Origin: Deltaproteobacteria bacterium HGW-Deltaproteobacteria-2
GTDB taxonomy: Bacteria; Desulfobacterota; Syntrophia; Syntrophales; Smithellaceae
Direction of reading: 5' to 3'
DNA length: 64,000 nucleotides
Assembly (NCBI GenBank): GCA_002840505.1
Contig: PHBC01000010.1
Span: forward strand, 1-64,000
Below are positions 35,151 through 44,221 of the stretch, piece by piece (position 1 is the first letter of the stretch; each line of letters opens with the position of its first letter). Both the position numbers and the translations under genes were made by a program. Below the pieces are notes generated by a model, which was given only the letters and a program-made list of their open reading frames with translations, did not search any database and was not told the DNA's origin.

Positions 35151-36475
35151 ACAACTCTCTTGAAGAACGTATAGATCAACTCAAACTGAAAAACGCCACT
35201 CAGAAGATGAACATTTTCGGACGCCTTCTGGTTGATAACAGGGAAATGTCTATCTGGGAACATGATACGAAGACCCTTAGCTGGGGTGTGCGCAGATGGC
35301 GGCGAAAAGCACTGAAATTCGCCCGCGAATATATTCGACCACTGGCCCCGGAGGCTGATCTTCATCCTCATGATTATGATCCCAAACCGATATTATCTGC
35401 CGCTGCGCGACAGGGATTTCAAACACTACTTCTTGTCCCGCCTTTAGGCACAGCCAGCACACTTCCATATTACAGAAATACGGTGTTTCAGGTAGCTATT
35501 GTGGGCGAAGAATTTGCAACTGAGTGTGGAGGATTGACGCTTCTTCTTCTGGCGCATAACCTGGGTATCGCTCCGCTTCTACTTTCCGGAAGTCTAAGAA
35601 ACATACTGGGGCAAATGATTCCTTTTTATCTGAAATCTTACATACTGGGCAGGCCGGAATGCATGGCCTTTGCCATAACCGAACCTGGCGCCGGTTCCGA
35701 TGTTGAAGAAACTGAAGGTGGAGCATTAGCCAAACTGGTCACTACTGCGAAATTAGCGCCCGATCAGGGTGGATACATTCTCAACGGCCGCAAATGCTTT
35801 ATTTCAGATGGAGCGATAGCAGATAAGGCAACCGTATTCGCAAAACTGGAGAATGAAGGCATCGAATCATGGACATGCTTTCTGGTGGAAAGAGGGATGA
35901 AGGGATTTTCTGTAGGAAGAAGTGAACGTAAAATGGGACAACGGGCGTCGGACGCTTCAGAGCTTATTTTTGATAATGTGTTTATTCCAAAGAAAAATGT
36001 TGTCGGAAAACTTCGATCGGGTTGGGCCATTAATCGCAACGTGCTTAATTATTCGCGACCTGTTGTCGGAGCGATGGCCCTGGGACACGGACGCGGCGCT
36101 TTTGAACGTTGTCTGGAATTCTGCAGAAAAACTAATCTGGGTCCGAAGCGACTCATCCAATATCAGGATGTTCAATTGGAGCTGGCGGATATGGCGATAA
36201 GCCTCTGGGCGGCTCGTTCCATGATCTGGCATAGCTGTAGACAGTTTCGCGCTTATCAATCGGCATCAGCTTCCGCCAAGGTGTTTGCTTCCGACACGGC
36301 GTTTAAAGTCTGTAATCAGGCGATGGAACTGATGGGTGACCAGGGATATCTGCATGTTAATGGGGTCGAGCGCGCCTGGCGCGACTCGCGTCTGACGCAG
36401 ATATACGAAGGCACAAACCAGATTAACCGGCTGGCGCTTTTTGAGCATCATTTGGACACGGATTTTAGAATATAA
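35147..36475 (+). CDS. acyl-CoA dehydrogenase, catalytic subunit
   Basis: This 442-residue FAD enzyme has AFAITEPGAGSDVEETEGG for FAD/substrate binding, LNGRKCFISDGA, MGQRASDASELIFDNV, LMGDQGYLHVNGVERAWRDSR and the full catalytic motif QIYEGTNQINR. The N-terminus has a ~45-residue extension before the usual start of the fold. Coupled to the upstream dehydrogenase-like gene by an ATGA overlap, it probably forms a heteromer with it. Oxidised flavin would be re-reduced substrate side, and electrons pass on to ETF or the nearby Fe-S protein. Confidence 0.92.
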   Translation: MNNSLEERIDQLKLKNATQKMNIFGRLLVDNREMSIWEHDTKTLSWGVRRWRRKALKFAREYIRPLAPEADLHPHDYDPKPILSAAARQGFQTLLLVPPLGTASTLPYYRNTVFQVAIVGEEFATECGGLTLLLLAHNLGIAPLLLSGSLRNILGQMIPFYLKSYILGRPECMAFAITEPGAGSDVEETEGGALAKLVTTAKLAPDQGGYILNGRKCFISDGAIADKATVFAKLENEGIESWTCFLVERGMKGFSVGRSERKMGQRASDASELIFDNVFIPKKNVVGKLRSGWAINRNVLNYSRPVVGAMALGHGRGAFERCLEFCRKTNLGPKRLIQYQDVQLELADMAISLWAARSMIWHSCRQFRAYQSASASAKVFASDTAFKVCNQAMELMGDQGYLHVNGVERAWRDSRLTQIYEGTNQINRLALFEHHLDTDFRI

Positions 36476-36583
36476 TTATTTTGGAAAAAAATCTTACATC
36501 TTGCGTTTTAAATCGTTAACATGGCGAAATAAATCCGTCATGTTATTAGTTGAAATTAAAAAGATGATTTAGGAGTCATAAAA

Positions 36584-37828
36584 ATGGATAACGTATATGT
36601 CATTGGTGTCGGAATGATCAGATTTAATAAATATCCTGATAAAACAGTCAGGGGCATGGCCCATGAAGCTATAGATCTGGTTTTGAAAGATGCCGGGTTA
36701 GTCAAAGAAGATCTAGAAACCGCTTATTTTTCCAATACCTTCTGGGGACTTTTTTCCAACCAGCACTCCATCAGAGGGGAAGTAGCTTTAAGGAGTATGG
36801 GAATTGGAAACATTCCTGTAACCAATGTTGAAAATGCATGTGCCGGCGGCTCTACTGCGCTGCATCTGGCGTATACCGGTGTTTGTGCAGGAATGTATGA
36901 TGTGGCGCTGGCTATTGGTTCAGAAAAAATATCCAATCCGAATAAAGCCTTGTCGCTGGGAGCTTACGCGTATTGTATGGATACGGAGGGATATGAAGAT
37001 CAAATAAAGTTGTATGAAGAACTTACCCGTCGCGTGAAGATCGAAATACCCGCAGGACAGCCCGCGCCTGGGGAGGGACACAGCGTCTTTATGGATGCCT
37101 ATGCAATGGGTGCCCGGTGGCATATGACCCGTTTCGGTTCTACACAGCGTCAAATGGCCGTGGTTTGCGCTAAAAACCACTGGCACGCGTCTCTCAATCC
37201 TCTTGCCCAGTACCAGACAAACATGACGGTTGAAGAAGTTTTAGCAGACAGACCGATTTCCTATCCTTTAACCAGAGCGATGTGTGCCCCGGTTGGAGAT
37301 GGTGCCGCAGCAGTCATTGTTTGTTCGGAGAGTTATTTGAAGAAATTAAAAAACGCCAGGCCGGTTAAAATCCTGGCCTCTGTAATGGGAACGGGCAGAG
37401 ACAGAGATATGGATGATCCGGATATCGGCGAACGCCTGGCAAAAAAGGCTTATGATATGGCAGGTGTTGGTCCGAAAGACATCAGCCTGGCCGAGGTTCA
37501 TGATGCCACGGCATGGGGAGAGTTGCATCAGACAGAATCCATGGGATTTTGTCCGATGGGAGAGGGAGGCCCCTATGCTGAATCCGGAGCGACAAAGTTA
37601 GGAGGTGAAAAACCTATTAACACCAGCGGAGGTTTGGAGTGTAAAGGCCATCCCATTGGAGCTTCCGGACTTTCGCAAATCCATGAAATCGTAACCCAGT
37701 TGCGGGGTGATGCGGGAAAAAGACAGGTGCAAGGTGCGCGTATGGGATTGGCCGAAAATGGCGGAGGCAATATCGGAGTTGAAGAAGCGGCTATGTGCAT
37801 TCACATACTGGAGGCACCGGCAAAATGA
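36584..37828 (+). CDS. thiolase family protein (SCP2-type)
   Basis: This 414-residue enzyme cleaves a 3-ketoacyl-CoA with CoA, or condenses two. The nucleophile Cys is in ENACAGGSTAL and the second active-site region is LECKGHPIGASGLSQ (His), with NGGGN near the C-terminus. The layout is that of SCP2/lipid-transfer thiolases. AGGAGT lies before ATG 36584. It follows the dehydrogenase pair by 108 bp, probably in the same operon, so it would complete the beta-oxidation of the same substrate. Confidence 0.9.
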   Translation: MDNVYVIGVGMIRFNKYPDKTVRGMAHEAIDLVLKDAGLVKEDLETAYFSNTFWGLFSNQHSIRGEVALRSMGIGNIPVTNVENACAGGSTALHLAYTGVCAGMYDVALAIGSEKISNPNKALSLGAYAYCMDTEGYEDQIKLYEELTRRVKIEIPAGQPAPGEGHSVFMDAYAMGARWHMTRFGSTQRQMAVVCAKNHWHASLNPLAQYQTNMTVEEVLADRPISYPLTRAMCAPVGDGAAAVIVCSESYLKKLKNARPVKILASVMGTGRDRDMDDPDIGERLAKKAYDMAGVGPKDISLAEVHDATAWGELHQTESMGFCPMGEGGPYAESGATKLGGEKPINTSGGLECKGHPIGASGLSQIHEIVTQLRGDAGKRQVQGARMGLAENGGGNIGVEEAAMCIHILEAPAK

Positions 37829-37860
37829 AGGGATAAGGCCTTTGAAAAACTTATCTATCT

Positions 37861-37951
37861 GTCATTCCGGCGAAGGCCGGAATCCAGAGAATGCTTTATA
37901 GTACTGGATATACCCTAAGGGGCACACCGCCGGCCTACGCCTGTATGACGA
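37861..37951. repeat. REP-like inverted doublet
   Basis: The left arm starts GTCATTCCGGCGAAGGCCGG and the right arm ends GGCCTACGCCTGTATGACG. They are reverse complements apart from a ~20-base insertion around TACCCTAAGGGGC in the right arm. The same unit occurs at 18034-18100 and as a half at 238-268. Confidence 0.7.
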
Positions 37952-38047
37952 TGTTGATGGTACTTTTTCTGGTTGTGACACAATCCAATATCCTTGGCCG
38001 CTTCGATATCATCTTTGATTTAGAAATGGTAAAAAAAGGAGAGAAAC

Positions 38048-39628
38048 ATGTCAGATGAGTTGAAAGATTTTCCTTTGTTTAAATCACTGTGGTTAAAGAT
38101 TAAGGAACCGGATAAGACAGCATTGATTATTGTCAACGACGATGGAAGCGACGAGCGCATAACCTATGCAGGGCTTTTTGAAAATACCAACAGGATTTCG
38201 CGATCTCTCATCAAAGCCGGAATCGGTGAGGGCGACACGTTTGCCATCGTGATGAGAAATCATCCGGAATTTCTCTACAGTCTCTCCGCGGCGCTGTCGC
38301 TGGGCGCGATGGTTGTGCCCATTGATCCTCGTTCCAAGGGTGCGAAGCTTTCTTTCCAGATAAAGAATACCAAGTGCAAGGGAATTATCGTCTCCGATGA
38401 ATTCATCGGCAGTATCAAAGAAATTGAAAACGATATTCGGGATGTTCCCGTCATCGGAGTTGCCTATAAAAAGCATCATGGAATTCCCGTGAATTCCGCG
38501 TATCCGGTATTGAATGAAATATTGGAGAAAGAAAGCGGTTCATTGCCGGACAAAGCCTTGCCGATGAATTTAAAGCGTCCGGTGCAGATCATTCATACAT
38601 CGGGCACAACCGGCGATCCCAAAGGCGTTATGCTCCGGGGCCAGCGCTTGAGGGATTCCGCTTTGTTGGGGAAGATAATTTACAAATACAAGAATGATGA
38701 CATTCTATACAACGGCCTTTCCATGACGCATGGCAATTGTCAATCCGTCACTCTGTTTCCGGCCTTGTCCAAAGGAATAACCGCCGTCATCGGAGAGAAA
38801 TTTACCAAAAGCCGAATCTGGGATATCTGCCGCAAATACGGTTGCACTTCTTTTTCATCTCTTGGCGGCATGATGGCCGGTATTTATAATGAGCCGCCCA
38901 AACCCAATGACGCGGATAATCCGGTGCGCGTAGTTATAAGCGCGGGAACACCGGCGGCCATCTGGGAGGATTTTGAGAAACGCTTTAATGTTAAAATACA
39001 CGAATGGTACGCGGCGGTAGAAGGAGGCCTGGCGCATAATCCGCCGGGGAAGGGGCCTGTGGGCTCATTCGGCAAGCCGAATTTCCTGATGTATCGTATG
39101 AAAATAGTTGATGAAAACGATAAGGAAGTCGGATCGTTCGTCAAGGGAGAACTCATCAGCAAAATGACATTCCGTCCGACAAAAGTGGATTACTTCGGAA
39201 AGAAAAAAGAGTCCGATGAGAAAACAAAAGGCGGATGGCTGCGCAGCGGCGACATTTGTCACAAAGACGATAAAGGTTTTCTTTTCTTCGATTTCCCTGA
39301 TTATGTCGAGAAAATAATCGGAGAGCATGAAAGTGTTTCCGAGGTCTGTGTATACGGAGTTCCGGCATCATCGGGAGCGCCCGGTGAGAGCGATCTGGTG
39401 GCTGCAGTTGCGCCTTTTTCCGGTAAAAAGATTGACGTGGATTCATTGAGCGCTCTTTGCGTGAAGAAACTTGAACGCAATTCCGTTCCATCATATTTTC
39501 AGATAGTCGATGACATTCCGAAAACGATTACGGAAAAAGCTTTGGACAGGATTCTTAGGGAGCAATTTCGGCCGGACGCGCCCAATGTTGTGAATGTTCA
39601 AAAATTGATATCCGGGAAATCCAAATAG
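38048..39628 (+). CDS. AMP-dependent acyl-CoA ligase with missing hinge segment
   Basis: This 526-residue adenylate-forming CoA ligase has the P-loop-like motif HTSGTTGDPKGVM, the A5 region (YAAVEGG) and GWLRSGDICHKDDKGFLFFDF. Residues 412-420 run LFFDFPDYV. In related ligases a segment of about 14 residues stands between FDF and the equivalent of PDYVEK; it carries the basic residues and glycines of motif A8 (hinge and ribose contact). It is missing here with the frame kept. The catalytic Lys region survives near the end (TITEKALDR). The ligase may be impaired or altered in domain rotation, or the sequence may hold an error. It would supply the CoA ester for the operon upstream. Confidence 0.85.
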   Translation: MSDELKDFPLFKSLWLKIKEPDKTALIIVNDDGSDERITYAGLFENTNRISRSLIKAGIGEGDTFAIVMRNHPEFLYSLSAALSLGAMVVPIDPRSKGAKLSFQIKNTKCKGIIVSDEFIGSIKEIENDIRDVPVIGVAYKKHHGIPVNSAYPVLNEILEKESGSLPDKALPMNLKRPVQIIHTSGTTGDPKGVMLRGQRLRDSALLGKIIYKYKNDDILYNGLSMTHGNCQSVTLFPALSKGITAVIGEKFTKSRIWDICRKYGCTSFSSLGGMMAGIYNEPPKPNDADNPVRVVISAGTPAAIWEDFEKRFNVKIHEWYAAVEGGLAHNPPGKGPVGSFGKPNFLMYRMKIVDENDKEVGSFVKGELISKMTFRPTKVDYFGKKKESDEKTKGGWLRSGDICHKDDKGFLFFDFPDYVEKIIGEHESVSEVCVYGVPASSGAPGESDLVAAVAPFSGKKIDVDSLSALCVKKLERNSVPSYFQIVDDIPKTITEKALDRILREQFRPDAPNVVNVQKLISGKSK

Positions 39629-39703
39629 TATAGTAAAAAAATATTTCCATTTTTTTCTGACGAGACCGTTTGGAATCTGCGGCATAATTGAGTCAATATT
39701 TTC

Positions 39704-39733
39704 TTGACACACAAGGCCGTTCTTTCCTATACT
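39704..39733 (+). promoter_or_regulatory. sigma-70-type promoter
   Basis: TTGACA (39704-39709), an 18-base spacer and TATACT (39728-39733) lie ahead of the DUF4239 gene. The leader is ~165 bases. GGAGAAAATT precedes ATG 39903. Confidence 0.6.
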
Positions 39734-39902
39734 TCCCACAATAAGAATAAATGTTTTACCAATTGAATTCATTATGGTTACAGTCATCGGGGCAATAAAA
39801 GAACGGAGGGAATTGTTATTTAAGATTTGCCCGTAATTTCAAAAAAACATTTTCATCATGGATGGTTATACCTTGAACACATAATGTTATCAGGAGAAAA
39901 TT

Positions 39903-40694
39903 ATGCCCTTTGTCCAGATATTACTTGTAAACATACCGGCGTGGCTACTCTGCTTTATTATGGTTGTTCTCTATGTTGGCATATCGGTAATAAGCCTGCT
40001 CATTATCCGGAAAATTTATCCACATTATAAGTGCAAGCTTCATAACGATATTGCCGGTTTTATATTTGCCACTCTTGGCGTTATTTACGCTGTTCTTCTT
40101 GCTTTTACGGTCATCATTGTGTGGCAGGATTTTGACAAGGCAGAGAATATTACGATTAGTGAAGCCAACTGCATCGCAGCGTTGTATCGGGACGCGACAC
40201 CATTTCCGGCCGAATTTCGCGCCGAACTGAAAAATAATCTGACCAATTATGTCAAGGCTATTATCAATGAAGAGTGGCAAACGATGGTCAAAGGCCAGAG
40301 GAGTTCCAGCGCGCAGAAGATGCAGGAAGAATTATGGAAACTCTACAGCGGTTATCAACCGGAAAATGAAACGCAGAAAATATTTTTTGCGGAATCCGTG
40401 GATAAAATGAATCAGGCGGCTGAAATGAGACGACAGCGTATTATCTATGCCAGCGCAGGAATTAATCCGCTACTCTATTTTGCGCTTATCGCTGGCAGTT
40501 TTATTACCATCGCTTTTACCATGTTGTTTGGTACGGAAAATATTATTCCGCATTTGATCATGGTGTCCTTACTGGCGGCAATGATTGCCATTACCCTTTT
40601 TACAGTTATCGCCATGGATTATCCGTTTACGGGAGATATCAGTATCAGGCCTGATGTTTTTAAAAATATTCTTTCATCATTGATGAGTTCGTAA
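39903..40694 (+). CDS. DUF4239 family membrane protein (bestrophin-like)
   Basis: This 263-residue membrane protein has two N-terminal transmembrane segments (LLCFIMVVLYVGISVISLLI and GFIFATLGVIYAVLLAFTVI), a charged central region and two C-terminal segments (LLYFALIAGSFITIAFTML; LIMVSLLAAMIAITLFTVIA). DUF4239 proteins are described as bestrophin-like and may be ion channels. The central region is helical and probably faces the cytoplasm. It is a single gene with its own promoter. Confidence 0.82.
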   Translation: MPFVQILLVNIPAWLLCFIMVVLYVGISVISLLIIRKIYPHYKCKLHNDIAGFIFATLGVIYAVLLAFTVIIVWQDFDKAENITISEANCIAALYRDATPFPAEFRAELKNNLTNYVKAIINEEWQTMVKGQRSSSAQKMQEELWKLYSGYQPENETQKIFFAESVDKMNQAAEMRRQRIIYASAGINPLLYFALIAGSFITIAFTMLFGTENIIPHLIMVSLLAAMIAITLFTVIAMDYPFTGDISIRPDVFKNILSSLMSS

Positions 40695-41468
40695 AAATGG
40701 GTGAACTTCCGCTTCGCTTCGGGGATAGTTCGGCTAGCCAATTCCGATACACTTCGCTTTCGGATATCGGTGTCACTAATCCCGATAAACTCCGTTATCG
40801 GGATAATTCGTCCAGCAAATTTCAGTGCGCTCCACTTCTGAAATTTGGGACTCATTAAAAGCCCCCCGAAGAAGTATATCTCTATCGAGGGGCTAACGAG
40901 ATCCGCCTATGCCGTCTTGTCTTTTACTGGAGTCCATCATTTGAATTCTTGGTCTTTTAAGGGTGATAATCACCACAAAGACTCTGTGTTTTCATTTTCG
41001 TTAACTTCCAGTAGAATAGACTCAATACGAACATCGCAGAATCTCGATTGCATAATCTCTTATATGCATATCTTTCAAAAAAAATTGAACAATATCAAAG
41101 AGCGCTGCAATGCTTGCTTCTTCTTAGGCTGTAATCAGCCTATTAAATACTGTCCTTTCGGGCAGTTCATGATTGCAACAAATATGTCGAAACGCTTTTC
41201 TTCTTACCTCCCGGTGAAATGATTGAACTTTTTTCATATCTCAGAGAAATAATTCAAGCCTTTCGCATTGCAGCACCTTGACACCTTTAATATATGGATG
41301 CCTTTTTTAATGTCAATAGAGGCATCAATATTAGTCCGCTTACTCCAGAGGCTCCATTCCACACTTTTTTATTATTTACAAATTTAACTAAAAGAGTTAT
41401 CTACTTAGCCAGCATTAACAACCCTCAAAAGAAGCCTTACTTTAAACTGATGCAGAATAAGGGAACCA
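40695..41468. other. gene-free 774-bp region, repeats and possible gene remnant on the minus strand
   Basis: Positions 40697-40858 are a modular repeat copy. At 40860-40894 is a hairpin (AGCCCC / GGGGCT) whose U-tract is on the minus strand, so it would end a minus-strand transcript. Upstream on that strand, reading frames between about 41230 and 40900 are broken by stops, which suggests a decayed gene. A 7-bp hairpin GATGCCT/AGGCATC lies near 41300-41332. No intact gene was found. Confidence 0.45.
40856..40894 (-). terminator. minus-strand terminator hairpin
   Basis: GGGGCT (40889-40894) pairs with AGCCCC (40860-40865), and the minus strand continues TTTTAATGAG. It has no intact minus-strand gene to serve, which suggests that such a gene was lost. 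Confidence 0.5.
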
Positions 41469-42197
41469 ATGCCGCTTAGCTGGAACGAAATTAAAACACG
41501 CGCACTCGCATTTTCCAAGGAATGGCAGGACGAAACTTCCGAGGATGCCGAGGCCAAAACCTTCCGGGATGGTTTTTTCAATATTCATGGCGTTCCCCGC
41601 CGACGAGTCGCCACTTTTGAAGAACCGGTCAAAAAACTCAGTGAAAAATACGGCTATATTGATCTGTATCGGAAAAGCGTCCTGATTGTTGAGCACAAAT
41701 CACGCGGCAAAAGTTTGGATTCGGCCTACTCACAGGCGCTGGATTATTTTCCGGGTCTCAGCAATCGCGACCTGCCTAAATATGTAATCGTTTCCGATTT
41801 CGCCCGCATAAGACTTTGTGATCTGGAAGAAAAAGAAGAGCACGAATTCGACCTCAAAGATTTGCACAAAAACGTCCGTCTGTTCGGTTTTATCGCCGGT
41901 TACCAGACCCACAAAATTCAGGAGCAGGACCCCGTCAACATCAAAGCCGCCGCGCAAGCGGTTCTCGATGCCCGCGCGCAATTTCCCGAATCAACGCTGG
42001 TCGACCTTTACGATCCGCTGACGATGCCGCCCGTTCTTCTCAAAGCTCATCAGCAACTGAATAAAGCCGTGGATGCCGCTTACGGTAAAACCAATTTTAC
42101 AACTGAAGCCCAGCGTGTAGCATTTTTATTTGAACTCTACCAGAAATACACCAGCCTCTTTGCGCTCGAAAAGCCCAAGCGCCGAGCGAAGAGTTAA
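41469..42197 (+). pseudogene. collapsed MmeI-type restriction-modification gene (nuclease domain fused to C-terminal tail)
   Basis: This 242-residue open frame contains two parts of the large MmeI-like type IIG restriction-modification enzyme family. Residues 1-160 are the N-terminal nuclease domain with PD-ExK residues D65, E75 and K77 (IDLYRKSVLIVEHK, spacing as in MmeI), then LDYFPGLSNRDLPKYVIVSD and LFGFIAGYQ. Residues 161-242 match the extreme C-terminus (LVDLYDPLTMPPVLLKAHQQ; RVAFLFELYQ). The methyltransferase and target-recognition core, several hundred residues long, is absent although the frame is open. It may be an inert remnant. An intact nuclease site without a methylase is notable. 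Confidence 0.75.
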
Positions 42198-42267
42198 ACT
42201 TTTGGTGACGCACCGACAAAAACAACGGCGCGTTTGGGAAATGCGCCCTACAACTTGTTCTTAGCGA

Positions 42268-42352
42268 GTGTCAAATCCCACTCCGCTTCGGGGATAGTTT
42301 CACTAACGCTTCAAACTTCGCTGTGCTCGTTTTCAACGAGTGTCACTAAATA
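42268..42352. repeat. modular intergenic repeat
   Basis: Short copy of the modular repeat: blocks ATCCCACTCCGCTTCGGGGA, AACGCTTCAAACTTCG and CGAGTGTCACTAA. It separates the MmeI remnant from the phosphoesterase gene. Confidence 0.55.
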
Positions 42353-42363
42353 GTGGATGGTAG

Positions 42364-44169
42364 ATGATGACGAGTGAAATAGAAAAAATAAACCGGAGAT
42401 TGTTTATAAAAAAAGGTACCGCGCTATTGGGCAGCATGACCATGATGAACGCGGTCTTGTCTCCCCTCAAAAGCGCATGGGCTTCAATACTTGGAGCAAA
42501 TAAAAGTAATAAAGAAAAACTCATCTTCATTGCCATAGATGGTCTTCATCCTAAATATTTTGAGCTCGATGCCCAGGGTATGCCGGGAGGGCGCGAAGGA
42601 AATTGGCTGATGCCCAATATTCGCGCCTTCTTGAAAAAATCGTTGTGGTACAAAAACGCCCGGTGTTATCTGCCCGCGGCCACGGACATGAATCATTTGA
42701 ACGCTCTGGCCGGAACATCTTCCGCGCAAACCGGTATTATCAGTGTGTGGGCACAACCAACCGGATGGAATAAGAAAGGTGAAATTGTTATCAAAAGCAC
42801 AAATATGTCATTTGCCAGGGATGACAAGGGCAGACCGGTGGAGACGCTTTTTCATGCATGGAAGCGATGCTGGCCGGAATCCAAAACGATGCTCATTACA
42901 GGTAAAGAATGGGTGGGTGAGATGTTTCGTGGAGCCGAGGGAACATCATCCGGTATCGATATTTTGGTTACGGGGCCTAATCATCCTGCTTATTTGAATC
43001 CACCACAAAAGGAAAGTCTTGCGGACCCTCATACGGATAAAGATTCCGCTTGTGACCCCGAATCGGGAAGGCTCGGATTTTTCGGAAAATCTATTTCAAG
43101 CAACTTCATGACGCGGCTCTATACAGGCCAGGGTAGTTTCCTGACATGGCAAATGGAACACTTTGCTAATCATTTCCCGCATGATAGTTGGATAGTGGAT
43201 TCAACTCTGGAAATTTTTAAACGCGAAAAACCAGACATGGCTTACATTCTCCTTGCCCAGTGCGACGACGCGGGGCACGCTATCGGCAATGCCTGGGATC
43301 CATCGGAGTTTATAAATGTTGATCCGCCGTATGAACCGCCCGATGGATGTGAAAATAAACCCGAATATCAACTGGTCAGTAAAAGGAACAAACTCCTTTT
43401 CAAAGAGGCGATACTTGATGTTATTCGAGATGTTGATATTCAATTCGGACGTCTTATAGAGGGTTTGCAAAAACAAAACGTGATCGATAATGCCAATGTC
43501 ATTCTCTTGAGTGACCACTCCGCAACAAATCATCTTTATACCGAAGATTTCTCGTCCACGGATTGCATGGGGCTTCTGGAGAACGCTGGTATAATGAAAA
43601 AAGGGGGGATATTTAAACAAAGGAATATTTATGCCTTCAGCGTGAGCAGTTACGGCGTTTTGTATTGGCGGGATAATAAGGAAAAAGTACCTGAAGCAAA
43701 GAGTTTGTTGCTGGCTCACCGGGCATTGAATTCTCAGACAGGTATCAAGGAGTGTCCATGGTGGGTGCTTGACCGTAATGATATGAAGAAAGGTATCGAA
43801 GGGGTGTGTCAGCCGGGTGAACTTTATCACTCCTATTATGTCGATATTGATAAAGAGAAAACATTAATATGGCCCGATCTCATTATTCTGGCAAAAAATG
43901 GCTGGCAGATTCCTGTTTATAATGGACAGATTCCCAATGTTGGTATCAATGTGCCGAAATGGACGCCACCTTGGCGTGTTTACAATGGTGGCCATGGATC
44001 GGTTGATACGTTGCCAATTGTCGCGGCGATTTCAGTTCCCGGCAGGAAAAAAGGTATAAGCAATAAGCCTGTTCGGATTGCGGACCTTGGTGTCACAGCG
44101 GCCGCTCTGCTAGGTTTGAAGCTAAACAGCAATACTATCGGGAAAGATTTAAGCAAAGACGTAAGATAA
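42364..44169 (+). CDS. Tat-exported alkaline phosphatase superfamily phosphoesterase
   Basis: This 601-residue protein has a twin-arginine signal near the start (RRLFIKKGTALLG) and a hydrophobic stretch, so it is exported folded. It has the alkaline phosphatase superfamily fold: first metal Asp in FIAIDGLHPKY, probable nucleophile Thr in PAATDMNHL, CDDAGHAIG (Asp and His) and LLSDHSATNH (Asp, His), then GGHGSVD. It resembles type I phosphodiesterase/nucleotide pyrophosphatases. ATG 42364 or 42367; the spacing to the upstream repeat is small and no strong site is present. It may hydrolyse periplasmic phosphodiesters. Confidence 0.82.
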   Translation: MMTSEIEKINRRLFIKKGTALLGSMTMMNAVLSPLKSAWASILGANKSNKEKLIFIAIDGLHPKYFELDAQGMPGGREGNWLMPNIRAFLKKSLWYKNARCYLPAATDMNHLNALAGTSSAQTGIISVWAQPTGWNKKGEIVIKSTNMSFARDDKGRPVETLFHAWKRCWPESKTMLITGKEWVGEMFRGAEGTSSGIDILVTGPNHPAYLNPPQKESLADPHTDKDSACDPESGRLGFFGKSISSNFMTRLYTGQGSFLTWQMEHFANHFPHDSWIVDSTLEIFKREKPDMAYILLAQCDDAGHAIGNAWDPSEFINVDPPYEPPDGCENKPEYQLVSKRNKLLFKEAILDVIRDVDIQFGRLIEGLQKQNVIDNANVILLSDHSATNHLYTEDFSSTDCMGLLENAGIMKKGGIFKQRNIYAFSVSSYGVLYWRDNKEKVPEAKSLLLAHRALNSQTGIKECPWWVLDRNDMKKGIEGVCQPGELYHSYYVDIDKEKTLIWPDLIILAKNGWQIPVYNGQIPNVGINVPKWTPPWRVYNGGHGSVDTLPIVAAISVPGRKKGISNKPVRIADLGVTAAALLGLKLNSNTIGKDLSKDVR

Positions 44170-44221
44170 ATTGATTTGCAGTAATTTTTATTAAATCGGA
44201 CAATTAATAACGGGGGCATAT

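Noticed and set aside
40845-41222. 125-codon plus-strand frame
   Set aside because: Begins inside a repeat, has no ribosome-binding site and atypical composition; the more likely history is a decayed minus-strand gene.
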